Assembly: GCA_023228385.1 (NCBI GenBank)
Contig: JALOBF010000036.1
Location: 1 to 11,867, forward strand
Source: Bacilli bacterium
GTDB lineage: Bacteria > Bacillota_I > Bacilli_A > ML615J-28 > CAG-698
DNA length: 11,867 nt
Reading direction: 5' to 3'
Shown here: in pieces, positions 1-6,386 of the stretch
How the letters are laid out: the number at the start of each line of letters is the position of its first letter
Numbering within the stretch: position 1 is the stretch's first letter
The notes under the pieces: model-generated
Told to the model about the DNA's origin: nothing
The model's database searches: none
What the model saw: the letters and a program-made list of their open reading frames with translations, nothing else
Made by a program: the position numbers and the translations under genes

Positions 1-1
1 T

Positions 2-316
2 TTGGAAACGAGTGACGGCTTTGCTATTACCCGCCGAATTGAAGAAGATGATCAGGCCGCGGCATTTTATCTTGAAGCGATGGCTTATCAAATTGTAAAA
101 GAGATAGGTGCCCTTACTTATGCCGCGTCCGGTAAAATCGATGCGGTTATTCTGACCGGCGGTTTTGCCAACAGTCGTCATTTAATCACTTTTATCAGAA
201 AGTATCTTCCTGAAGATGTTAATTTACGGGTTTATCCGGGTGAAGACGAAATAAATGCTTTGGTTATGGGGGTTTTACGGGTCTGTAATCGCGAGGAAAA
301 TGTACAGTATTATTAA
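2..316 (+). CDS. buk: Butyrate kinase, C-terminal part (5' end outside window)
   Basis: Butyrate kinase interconverts butyryl phosphate + ADP and butyrate + ATP in the cytoplasm, the last step of the phosphotransbutyrylase route. Only the last 104 or so residues are visible; the family is about 355 residues long, so roughly 70% lies upstream and the apparent TTG at base 2 is not a real start. Family signatures seen are the EAMAYQIVKEIGA helix, the ILTGGFANS segment (the ASKHA-fold adenosine-site glycine motif) and the C-terminal VYPGEDEINALVMG block. The last is typical of butyrate kinase rather than acetate kinase. The gene is followed by a terminator and is therefore the end of its own operon, probably with phosphate butyryltransferase upstream (inferred; not in the window). 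Confidence 0.9.
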   Translation: METSDGFAITRRIEEDDQAAAFYLEAMAYQIVKEIGALTYAASGKIDAVILTGGFANSRHLITFIRKYLPEDVNLRVYPGEDEINALVMGVLRVCNREENVQYY

Positions 317-340
317 TATTTAATCAATATTTCAATTTGG

Positions 341-366
341 GCAGCACAATTATATGCTGCTTTTTT
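341..366 (+). terminator. Rho-independent terminator after buk
   Basis: The stem GCAGCA (341-346) pairs with TGCTGC (355-360) around an 8-base AT-rich loop, followed by six T residues. It lies 24 bases after the buk stop and before the promoter of the ABC unit. Confidence 0.85.
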
Positions 367-376
367 CAGTTTTTAA

Positions 377-405
377 TTGCAAGTTAGAGTGAAAAATGAT
401 ATAGT
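377..405 (+). promoter_or_regulatory. Sigma-A-type promoter for the ABC transporter/RsgI-like operon
   Basis: TTGCAA (377-382) and TATAGT (400-405) are separated by 17 bases. The site lies between the buk terminator and the first gene of the unit, whose ATG is at 439 with a CGGGAG ribosome site at 425-430. It is called from sequence match only. Confidence 0.65.
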
Positions 406-438
406 AATTATGTAAATTTCTTTTCGGGAGTAAACAAA

Positions 439-1305
439 ATGACAATTCGCATGGAAAATTTAAAAAAATATTACGGCCGTTTTCGTGGTGTTGAGTCGGT
501 TAATTTAAGTTTAAATCACGGTGAGATTCTCGGTTTTATTGGCCCGAACGGCGCCGGTAAATCGACGGTTATAAGAGTTTTGGTTGGTTTAATCCGTAAA
601 ACGAGTGGGTTTGTTGAGGTACTGGACAATCCGCCCTCGGAGATAACTAACCGTGATGTTGGTTATATGCCCAGTGAACTCTTTTTTTATCAAGAATTAA
701 CCGTTTTAGAACAGTTACGCTATCTTGCCCATATTAGAAAAACGGATATGATACGTATTGAACAGTTGGCGAAAAGACTTGATTTGGATTTGAACCGTAA
801 GATAAAAGAACTCTCAACCGGTAACCGCAAAAAACTCGGCATTATTGCCGCTCTGATGGATTCGCCGAAAGTGCTTATTCTTGATGAGCCGACAAGCGGG
901 CTTGATCCGTTAATGCAGAAGGAGTTTTTTACATTGTTGCAGGAAGAAAAAAAGAAAGGGGCTTCGATTTTACTTTCCAGCCATATTTTATCGGATATTG
1001 AAAAAGTTTGTGATCGGATTTGTCTGATTCGCGAAGGCGTCACTTTGTTTACTGAAACTTTAGAAAATCTCAAAAGTGAAAAATATAAAAGGATTTTTGT
1101 AACCCCGGCTTTTACCGATATAAAACTTACGGGTCTTGTTTTGGTTGGTCAAGAAAATAATCAGGCAATTTATCAATACAAAGGCGATATTAATCCTTTG
1201 CTTGAAATATTATCTTATCACCGGTTAAACGATGTAAAAATAGTTGATTTGGATTTGGAAGAAATCTTTATTAATTATTACCAAAAGGAGGAAGCAAATG
1301 ATTAA
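439..1305 (+). CDS. ABC transporter ATP-binding protein (ABC-2/BcrA-like exporter class)
   Basis: This is the 288-residue nucleotide-binding subunit of a membrane ABC exporter; its partner is the permease encoded next. Seen directly: Walker A GPNGAGKST (35-43), signature LSTGNRKK (125-132), Walker B VLILDE (145-150), the D-loop SGLD (153-156) and the H-loop His182. The usual Q-loop glutamine is not visible: the segment after Walker A reads GYMPSE (75-80). The signature is LSTGN rather than LSGGQ. Both features recur in the bacitracin/ABC-2 type subgroup, so they do not argue for inactivity. Residues after about 210 form a C-terminal extension common in this subgroup. The gene has its own promoter, and its last 8 bases overlap the permease start, implying translational coupling. 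The substrate cannot be read from sequence. Confidence 0.93.
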   Translation: MTIRMENLKKYYGRFRGVESVNLSLNHGEILGFIGPNGAGKSTVIRVLVGLIRKTSGFVEVLDNPPSEITNRDVGYMPSELFFYQELTVLEQLRYLAHIRKTDMIRIEQLAKRLDLDLNRKIKELSTGNRKKLGIIAALMDSPKVLILDEPTSGLDPLMQKEFFTLLQEEKKKGASILLSSHILSDIEKVCDRICLIREGVTLFTETLENLKSEKYKRIFVTPAFTDIKLTGLVLVGQENNQAIYQYKGDINPLLEILSYHRLNDVKIVDLDLEEIFINYYQKEEAND

Positions 1306-2089
1306 TCGCGATGTTTTTAAAATGGAATTCCGCCGTTCTCTAAAAAGTTTAGTCATTTGGAGTGTTGCGGTCGGCAGTTATATATTACTGGTGGTCGTCT
1401 TGTATCCGTTGGTAAAAGACATGTATAGTTCAATGCCGGAAGAATTAATCAGTTATATGGATATGGTCGGCGGGATTCCCAAGAATATCATTGAGTATTA
1501 TGCGATTGAAGGAGCACTTATGATGCAGTTGGCCGGTGCAATCTTTGCTGCTTTACTTGGTTTTTCGTTACTTAATCATGATGAGCGGGAAATGACAACC
1601 GATGTTATTTATACTTTGCCGGTTTCCCGAAAAACATTTTATTATACAAAACTTTTAGTCGTTTTTTTGGAAATATTGCTATTCTCTGCCGGTGTCACCC
1701 TTTTTACTTTTGTTGGCATTATTTCCATTGAAAAAAATGCCGCTTTTACAAGTTTCTTTTCTTTTAATTTATTAAATACTTTAATGTTACTAATAATGGG
1801 CACGCTGGGTTTTGCTTTGGCAGCAGTTACAAAAAGAACAACCAAAACCGCCTTATCGGTTCTTATCCCCCTGCCGTTATATGTTATTTATTTTATATCT
1901 CAGCTTACTGATAACCGAATTGTTAAGAATCTTAAATATATATCGGCTTTTACTTTTTCCGATCCGGTAACGATTATTAAAACCGGCGATAAAATTGCGT
2001 TTTTTACCCTTTTGGCTTATTTAGTTTTAGCCTTCTTTGCTCTCTTGTTTGGCTGTTTTAAATTTAGAAAAAAAGAATTTTTCCAATAA
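1298..2089 (+). CDS. ABC-2 family transporter permease
   Basis: This is the membrane partner of the preceding ATPase. The chosen start is the ATG at 1298, preceded by AAGGAGG at 1285-1291; it gives 263 residues and overlaps the ATPase gene by 8 bases (ATGATTAA). An earlier in-frame ATG at 1244 would add 18 residues inside the ATPase gene and lacks a ribosome site. Six hydrophobic segments are visible at about 17-36, 72-92, 117-141, 157-177, 184-204 and 233-253. The cytoplasmic loop between segments 2 and 3 carries the LPVSRKTFYYTK sequence typical of ABC-2 permeases, thought to be the coupling region to the ATPase. The C-terminus is short and basic. The protein probably works as a 2+2 exporter of a lipid, peptide or antibiotic-like compound; the substrate is unknown. 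Confidence 0.9.
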   Translation: MINRDVFKMEFRRSLKSLVIWSVAVGSYILLVVVLYPLVKDMYSSMPEELISYMDMVGGIPKNIIEYYAIEGALMMQLAGAIFAALLGFSLLNHDEREMTTDVIYTLPVSRKTFYYTKLLVVFLEILLFSAGVTLFTFVGIISIEKNAAFTSFFSFNLLNTLMLLIMGTLGFALAAVTKRTTKTALSVLIPLPLYVIYFISQLTDNRIVKNLKYISAFTFSDPVTIIKTGDKIAFFTLLAYLVLAFFALLFGCFKFRKKEFFQ

Positions 2090-2133
2090 AACCTGGTGTC
2101 AATTTGTTTATTAAGGTGAAGGAGGACAAAACA

Positions 2134-3135
2134 ATGAGAAAAGTTAAATATTTAATTGTTGTATTATTCTTTACTGTTTTAGCGGCGGTTGTCGGATGTA
2201 ATGTTTCGGCCGCCGATTATCAATCATATCTGGTGGTTGATATCAATCCCAGTATTGAAATTGTTACCAACCGTCATGATAAAGTCGTTTATGCGAGTGC
2301 TTTAAATGATGACGGTGAAGTATTGCTTGTTGAAACGGAATTGGAAGGCCTTAATATCGAATCAGCCGTTGATTTAGTTATCGATCGTTGCGTCGAATTA
2401 GGTTTTATCGATCCGGAAAATGAAGAAATCACCGTTAATGTAACGGTTGCCGGTCGTGATAAGGTTAAAGAAGATAAGTTAAGAGATAAAGTTTGTAATA
2501 AATTCAACAATTCGTTTGCCGCAAAGGGACTGCATGGCTTCGCCAAGAAAAAAGAGTTAAACGAAGAGTTGCTTGCTGAAGCGGAAAACCTCGGGATTGC
2601 CCCGGAACATTTACTGGTTATTAAAAAAGTAATAGCTTTAAATCCGGAATTAACCCTTGAGGAATGCCTGGAAATGCCGCTTGAAGATTTGGTGAAAATG
2701 ATTAGAAATCTAGGCCAGGAAATTAAAGAAATAGTTCATGAAAATAAAGAACAATTTTTTACCGCCCGGGATGCACTTTTTAATGAATATAAGCCTTTAA
2801 TGGAACAACTGCATACGCAGATAGAAGAATTATTGATACAAATCGAATCCGCCGCTGACGAAGAGGAAAAAGCCCAGTTAACTAATGATCTTAATGAATT
2901 GCGGGCCGAATTGAAAATCTTACGTGATGAGTTTCATGAAAAACACAACGAATTAAAAGAACAATACCGACAAAATTCGAAAGAGGCAAAAGAGCGCATT
3001 CGGAATGAATTCCATGCCCGTAAAGAAGAACATAAAGGCCAAGTAGAAGAATTCCGGCATTGTTTTGAGGAAAAAAAGGATAAAATGAAAAAAGAAATTG
3101 AAGAATGGCAAAAACAACATAAAGGAAGACCATAA
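2134..3135 (+). CDS. Secreted or lipid-anchored protein with RsgI-like (RsgI middle-type) domain and charged coiled-coil tail
   Basis: The protein has 333 residues from the ATG at 2134, with GGAGG at 2121-2125; the longer in-frame start at 2104 would bury the signal peptide. A signal peptide spans about 1-25. It ends in VVGC (19-22), a possible lipobox with Cys22, but the nearby VSA-AD site would also fit ordinary signal peptidase. Residues 32-66 (LVVDINPSIE, then YASALNDDGEVLL) match the extracytoplasmic domain of RsgI anti-sigma-I factors, including the DxNPS motif at which such domains are reported to self-cleave between Asn and Pro (here N38-P39). The domain continues to about 130. Residues 195-330 are almost entirely E/K/Q-rich helix, probably coiled coil. 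There is no cytosolic RsgI N-terminal domain and no transmembrane segment beyond the signal. It is co-transcribed with the ABC genes, 44 bases downstream. Its function is unknown; envelope stress sensing or a surface spacer are guesses. Confidence 0.75.
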   Translation: MRKVKYLIVVLFFTVLAAVVGCNVSAADYQSYLVVDINPSIEIVTNRHDKVVYASALNDDGEVLLVETELEGLNIESAVDLVIDRCVELGFIDPENEEITVNVTVAGRDKVKEDKLRDKVCNKFNNSFAAKGLHGFAKKKELNEELLAEAENLGIAPEHLLVIKKVIALNPELTLEECLEMPLEDLVKMIRNLGQEIKEIVHENKEQFFTARDALFNEYKPLMEQLHTQIEELLIQIESAADEEEKAQLTNDLNELRAELKILRDEFHEKHNELKEQYRQNSKEAKERIRNEFHARKEEHKGQVEEFRHCFEEKKDKMKKEIEEWQKQHKGRP

Positions 3136-3136
3136 T

Positions 3137-3173
3137 AAAAAAGCGGTTTTGGAAAAGCAAAACCGCTTTTTTT
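3137..3173 (+). terminator. Strong Rho-independent terminator of the ABC/RsgI-like operon
   Basis: An 11-bp stem (AAAGCGGTTTT at 3140-3150 with AAAACCGCTTT at 3159-3169) has an 8-base loop and runs into a T tract to 3173. The flanking A-run makes it a candidate bidirectional terminator. It begins immediately after the stop codon. Confidence 0.92.
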
Positions 3174-3691
3174 GTCAGGGAGTTGTATAGGTTGAAATTT
3201 TAATAAGGATTAAGCGATTTTGCAAATGGTTAATCGTCAAATTATAATCTATAATTGGTAAGCCGCAGGCCCTAATAGGACATGTACGGTTTGATAAAGG
3301 GGAAACTGAGTAATTAGTTTCCCGGTTTTATTATGAAATATATTGGATGTTCTTAGATGGGGGGAAATGTTAAGTTTTATAAACTTGAACTGTTTTTAGA
3401 TAAAAATTTTAAGAATATATAATTATGGAACTTAATACAATGTTAAGGGAACGAATAATTGGGTTAAAACCGTGATATTCTTATTTATTCAATTAATAGT
3501 TCTAAACTTCTGATACTTATCGTATATGTAGAGTTATATATTTTTAATTAAACGGTTCCCAATAAATATATGTAAAAGCGGTATGAATTTATTGGTAAAA
3601 AATATAAACAACATGATTATTGAGGATTTTAGTATAAAAACAAACGGTTCGGAGAAAATAAAATAGAAATTAAAAACATAGGAGGATATAG
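3174..3691. other. Non-coding gap of about 520 bases, partly explained
   Basis: No convincing reading frame lies here on either strand. The first third holds a series of hairpins: GATTAA/TTAATC at 3208-3213 and 3230-3235, AATTATA/TATAATT at 3240-3246 and 3250-3256, and the intron-like element at 3260-3323. The remainder (3336-3691) is strongly AT-rich. It contains a small perfect hairpin (AAGTTT/AAACTT, 3372-3386) and a long-range GGGAAC...GTTCCC pair (about 3447-3452 and 3556-3561). A TATAAA at 3633-3638 could be the -10 box of the next gene, but no good -35 box accompanies it. I recognise no standard structural RNA or riboswitch. Confidence 0.6.
3260..3323 (+). mobile_element. Group II intron remnant: domain V and VI-like 3' end
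   Basis: Bases 3260-3292 follow the plan of group II intron domain V, a 34-base hairpin that keeps the AGC triad near its 5' end and ends in TACGGTTT. Here AAGCCGCA (3260-3267) pairs with TACGGTTT (3285-3292) with one C/A mismatch. The upper helix and tetraloop are degraded (CCT-AAT-AGG instead of a GAAA-capped helix), and the element is 33 bases long. It is followed, as expected for domain VI, by GATAA and a perfect 8-bp hairpin GGGAAACT/AGTTTCCC (3300-3307 with 3316-3323). The terminal stretch lacks an obvious bulged branch-point A and the usual CTAY end. No reverse transcriptase gene or 5' intron end (GTGYG) is visible. It is therefore read as an inactive fragment; an unrelated small RNA or a terminator-like hairpin remains possible. 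Confidence 0.5.
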
Positions 3692-4012
3692 ATGGGTTTT
3701 AAAGATGAAAGAAATAAGTATAATGCGAAATTTGGGAAAGATACGGAACGGTCGTTAAACCAAAGAGATAAGGCGGCAAAAACAGATTATAATACCGAAT
3801 TCGGCCGCGAAAATCAATTTAAAAAAGCTCCTCTCCGTAAAGACAAAGATGGTTATTACTATCGCGATGATAATAATCGTGATGTAAAGGAAGGGTTTGA
3901 TAAAAATCAAGTTGAGTTCTCGCGCGATAATTTCGAGCAAAATGAAAACGAAAAGCAAAATGAACAACAAAATATTGAATGTGGCGAGGATAATTGTCCG
4001 CATTGTCATTAG
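3692..4012 (+). CDS. Small, highly charged hypothetical protein with repeated F-G motif and Cys/His tail
   Basis: The family is not recognised. The start is well supported by AGGAGG at 3680-3685, six bases before the ATG, and a terminator follows, so the gene appears real and monocistronic. The 106-residue product is hydrophilic and rich in K, N, D, E and Q, without a signal peptide or membrane segment, and is probably largely disordered. A motif of the form [NQ]x[KE]F[GS][KR][DE] occurs three times: NAKFGKD (11-17), NTEFGRE (34-40) and QVEFSRD (73-79). The C-terminus CGEDNCPHCH has Cys97, Cys102, His104, Cys105 and His106, a plausible metal site. The TEF-type repeats loosely recall gamma-type small acid-soluble spore proteins, but those lack such a cysteine tail and nothing else here shows sporulation, so I do not assign that name. 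Confidence 0.7.
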   Translation: MGFKDERNKYNAKFGKDTERSLNQRDKAAKTDYNTEFGRENQFKKAPLRKDKDGYYYRDDNNRDVKEGFDKNQVEFSRDNFEQNENEKQNEQQNIECGEDNCPHCH

Positions 4013-4021
4013 TTTACTTAG

Positions 4022-4042
4022 ACCGGTAAAGCCGGTTTTTTT
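4022..4042 (+). terminator. Rho-independent terminator after the small charged protein gene
   Basis: ACCGG (4022-4026) pairs with CCGGT (4032-4036) around a TAAAG loop and is followed by a run of T to 4042. The next promoter starts two bases further on. Confidence 0.85.
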
Positions 4043-4043
4043 A

Positions 4044-4072
4044 TTGCTTTTTCTAAAAAAACACGATATAAT
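4044..4072 (+). promoter_or_regulatory. Sigma-A-type promoter for the BIG2/solute-binding lipoprotein
   Basis: TTGCTT (4044-4049) and a consensus TATAAT (4067-4072) are separated by 17 bases, directly behind the upstream terminator. The gene's ribosome site AGGAGG (4106-4111) and ATG (4123) lie about 50 bases downstream. Confidence 0.75.
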
Positions 4073-4122
4073 ATTGATGAAAGCCTTTTCGATAATCGGC
4101 TCAAGAGGAGGGAAAAAAGCAA

Positions 4123-6294
4123 ATGAAAAAATCATTTTATTTAGTATTTGTTTTAGTATTTGTTTTTTTGTTTATTGGATGCGATAATAAAGACAATTCA
4201 AAAACGGTGAAACCGACATCAATCAATATTGTGGCAGTAAAAACTGAGATTTTTGTCGGGGAAGAGTTAAAGTTAACATGTAATATCACCCCCAAAAATG
4301 CTGCCAGCTCAGTTATTTGGACTTCAGATAATAATGAAGTTGCTGCCGTGATTGACAATGTTGGCGGTATTATTAAAGGGATAGGACCGGGGAAAGCCGA
4401 AATTTTCGTCACATCGAAAGTTGATTCCAAGGTTTGCGATAGTGTTGAAATCGTTGTGAATGAGATTACATATGACGACCCGGAATCGGTTGAACTTATG
4501 ACCCCGCGTAATACCGTTAGCGTCAACAGTTTTTTACAATTAACCGCCACGGTTTTACCAAATACCGCGTTGCAAAAAGTAACTTATTCATCCAGCGATG
4601 AGGAGATTGCCACCGTTAGTGCCAATGGTTTGGTTTCCGGCAAAAGTATTGGCGAAGTAACGATAACGGTTACGGTTGATGCTAATCCCGAACTCACCGA
4701 CAGCGTCAATTTATCGGTGGTGATCGGTTCTTTAACGGTAGAAGGAGTCGTTATTCAAGGTGATACTGAAATGTTTGAAGGTTCAACCATTAAACTTACG
4801 GCTTCTGTCCTGCCGGCCGGCGTCTCCCAAAATGTTACCTGGCAAAGCAGCCATCCCCAAATCGCCACCGTTTCTGATGGCGGTGTGGTTACTGCTTTAA
4901 AACAAGGAACGGTTACAGTTATTGCTGTTTCCGATCAGGATAAAACCATTTCCGCAAGTCATGTCATAACCGTTAAACCGGAACCGCTTCCGATTCAATA
5001 TCCTAATTTGAACAACTATGAAATTATTATTTTTGGAAATGACGGATATTTAAAAGAGCATGATCCGTTTCTTTATGATTATACCGCACCGGATAAAGGC
5101 GCCAAGCAAAGAGCTTGGCGTGATGTCGAACAAGATTTTAATTGTAAATTGATAGTTAAGACGTATCCGACGGAAGCGCCTTGGGGTGATCAAAGGGTTC
5201 GATGGATGATTGAAAAGGCGACGATTAACGAAGCTCAAGCCGATGTCTTTGTTATTACCGGTCTTTGGACTAAGTCCCTGGTTGAAGGACAGGCGATAAG
5301 CAATACTCTGGAGTGGTATAACAAATATGGCAAACATAAGATGGCACCGTCGCAAAAAACTGCCGCAACTTATAAAGGCGGACTCTATGCTTTACTCTAC
5401 AGCGCTGTTGACGGGGTAAATGTTTATTACGGCATTTTTTATAATTATAATTTGCTTAACAGTTTGAGCCTTGAATCGCCGGCAAAGCTTTTTAACGAAG
5501 GCAGATGGACTTATGATGATTTTAAAAATTATGTATCAGTGGCCAAATCTCGGATGACGGAAGAACAGTCGGTACTTTCGGGCAAGCCGTTTCTATATTG
5601 GGCCGGAATGGTTAATGCCGGCGGTGTCGCTTTAACTGACACATTAACGTTAAGTGTTAATTTCAACCACCAATATGCCCGTGATGCGGCTGCTGTCTTA
5701 AGGGATACCTATCTCAATGAATGCTGGGGCGACCAAGGCTGGGATAGTTCATCAGTATCGTTTAATGAAGCCAGTACTTTATTTAACGTCGGTGAATATT
5801 GGTTTGTTAAATCAGCTATGCGCTGGTCGGAAACGATTTGGGGCGATGATACGAGATTCGGTTATGTTCCTTTCCCGTATCCTAATAATGTAGATAAAGA
5901 AGCAACCCGCATCGCCGATTTAGGCGGTCAATATTATGGTTTTGCTGACGGTCGAAATTATCCGCCGGGTGTAACCGCTGAAAGTGTATATTGGGCTTGG
6001 ACGGAAATGATTTTAAGAACCGGCGATTATCTGTCTCAGGATTCTGCCTATAATCTCGATGCCATGATGCGAACTGATGCTTTGTCCCGTTTCGCCGATC
6101 CGGAATCGGCTGAAGCAATTGTTTTCTTTAAACAAAACAAAGTTATTTTTGATCCGTTTACAAGTTTGTTACCATATAGTAATATTAGCGACAGCGCTAT
6201 TGATCCCATTGTAAACGGCGGCGAAGATTATGATCAATTACTGGCACCATTTATCGACATATATAAACAACCGCTTATTGATATGTATGGATAA
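4123..6294 (+). CDS. Lipoprotein with three Ig-like BIG2 domains fused to an extracellular solute-binding domain
   Basis: The 723-residue cell-surface lipoprotein has a signal peptide ending in FIGC, with lipidation predicted at Cys20. Three tandem Ig-like group 2 (BIG2) repeats follow at about 31-112, 120-200 and 205-285. Each has the family pattern of a (x)VxL(T)xxVxP stretch, a WxSSxxxIATV-like turn and a closing GxVTVTV strand; the second and third are clearest (IATVSANGLVSG, IATVSDGGVVTA). From about 298 to the end the sequence resembles family-1 type ABC solute-binding proteins: a central 'ADVFVITG' strand, then the YKGGLYAL, FNEGRWTYDDF and YGFADGRNYPPGV segments, and many aromatic residues that suggest a carbohydrate ligand (inferred). 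It has its own promoter and terminator and no adjacent permease genes. It may pair with a transporter elsewhere or act as a surface ligand-binding/adhesion protein, with the BIG2 array as a stalk. Confidence 0.88.
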   Translation: MKKSFYLVFVLVFVFLFIGCDNKDNSKTVKPTSINIVAVKTEIFVGEELKLTCNITPKNAASSVIWTSDNNEVAAVIDNVGGIIKGIGPGKAEIFVTSKVDSKVCDSVEIVVNEITYDDPESVELMTPRNTVSVNSFLQLTATVLPNTALQKVTYSSSDEEIATVSANGLVSGKSIGEVTITVTVDANPELTDSVNLSVVIGSLTVEGVVIQGDTEMFEGSTIKLTASVLPAGVSQNVTWQSSHPQIATVSDGGVVTALKQGTVTVIAVSDQDKTISASHVITVKPEPLPIQYPNLNNYEIIIFGNDGYLKEHDPFLYDYTAPDKGAKQRAWRDVEQDFNCKLIVKTYPTEAPWGDQRVRWMIEKATINEAQADVFVITGLWTKSLVEGQAISNTLEWYNKYGKHKMAPSQKTAATYKGGLYALLYSAVDGVNVYYGIFYNYNLLNSLSLESPAKLFNEGRWTYDDFKNYVSVAKSRMTEEQSVLSGKPFLYWAGMVNAGGVALTDTLTLSVNFNHQYARDAAAVLRDTYLNECWGDQGWDSSSVSFNEASTLFNVGEYWFVKSAMRWSETIWGDDTRFGYVPFPYPNNVDKEATRIADLGGQYYGFADGRNYPPGVTAESVYWAWTEMILRTGDYLSQDSAYNLDAMMRTDALSRFADPESAEAIVFFKQNKVIFDPFTSLLPYSNISDSAIDPIVNGGEDYDQLLAPFIDIYKQPLIDMYG

Positions 6295-6298
6295 AGAG

Positions 6299-6344
6299 CA
6301 AAGAGTTAAGGTTATGAGCGCCATTTCCTTAACTCTTTTTTTTT
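6299..6344 (+). terminator. Rho-independent terminator after the lipoprotein gene
   Basis: An 11-bp stem, AAGAGTTAAGG (6301-6311) with CCTTAACTCTT (6327-6337), has a 15-base loop and runs into a 9-base T tract. It starts just after the TAA stop. Confidence 0.9.
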
Positions 6345-6355
6345 ATACAAAGACA

Positions 6356-6364
6356 TGATATAAT
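6356..6364 (+). promoter_or_regulatory. Extended -10 promoter for dapF
   Basis: TGATATAAT is a consensus -10 box (6359-6364) with a TG one base upstream, the extended -10 arrangement. No good -35 box exists at the usual distance because that position falls in the T tract of the preceding terminator; the extended element may compensate. Confidence 0.6.
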
Positions 6365-6386
6365 AAATTTTAATGAGGTGAAAGAA

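Noticed and set aside
2..4. TTG at base 2 as a true start of the first gene
   Set aside because: The translated part matches only the C-terminal third of butyrate kinase, so the gene must begin before the window.
3300..3329. GGGAAACT/AGTTTCCC hairpin followed by a T-rich stretch, considered as a simple terminator
   Set aside because: It lacks a continuous T tract, no gene ends just before it, and the domain V-like sequence directly upstream gives a better explanation; it is not fully excluded.
3174..3691. CRISPR array, tRNA or rRNA in the long gap
   Set aside because: No regularly spaced direct repeats, no cloverleaf with a T-loop consensus and no rRNA signature sequences are visible.
3755..4135. 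Reverse-strand reading frame of 126 codons opposite the small charged protein
   Set aside because: It has a hydrophobic, low-complexity translation, no ribosome site, and runs across the terminator and promoter of the forward genes; the forward gene has AGGAGG and a following terminator.
3897..4187. Forward frame of 96 codons overlapping the small protein and the start of the lipoprotein
   Set aside because: It overlaps two well-supported genes in another frame and crosses a clear terminator and promoter.
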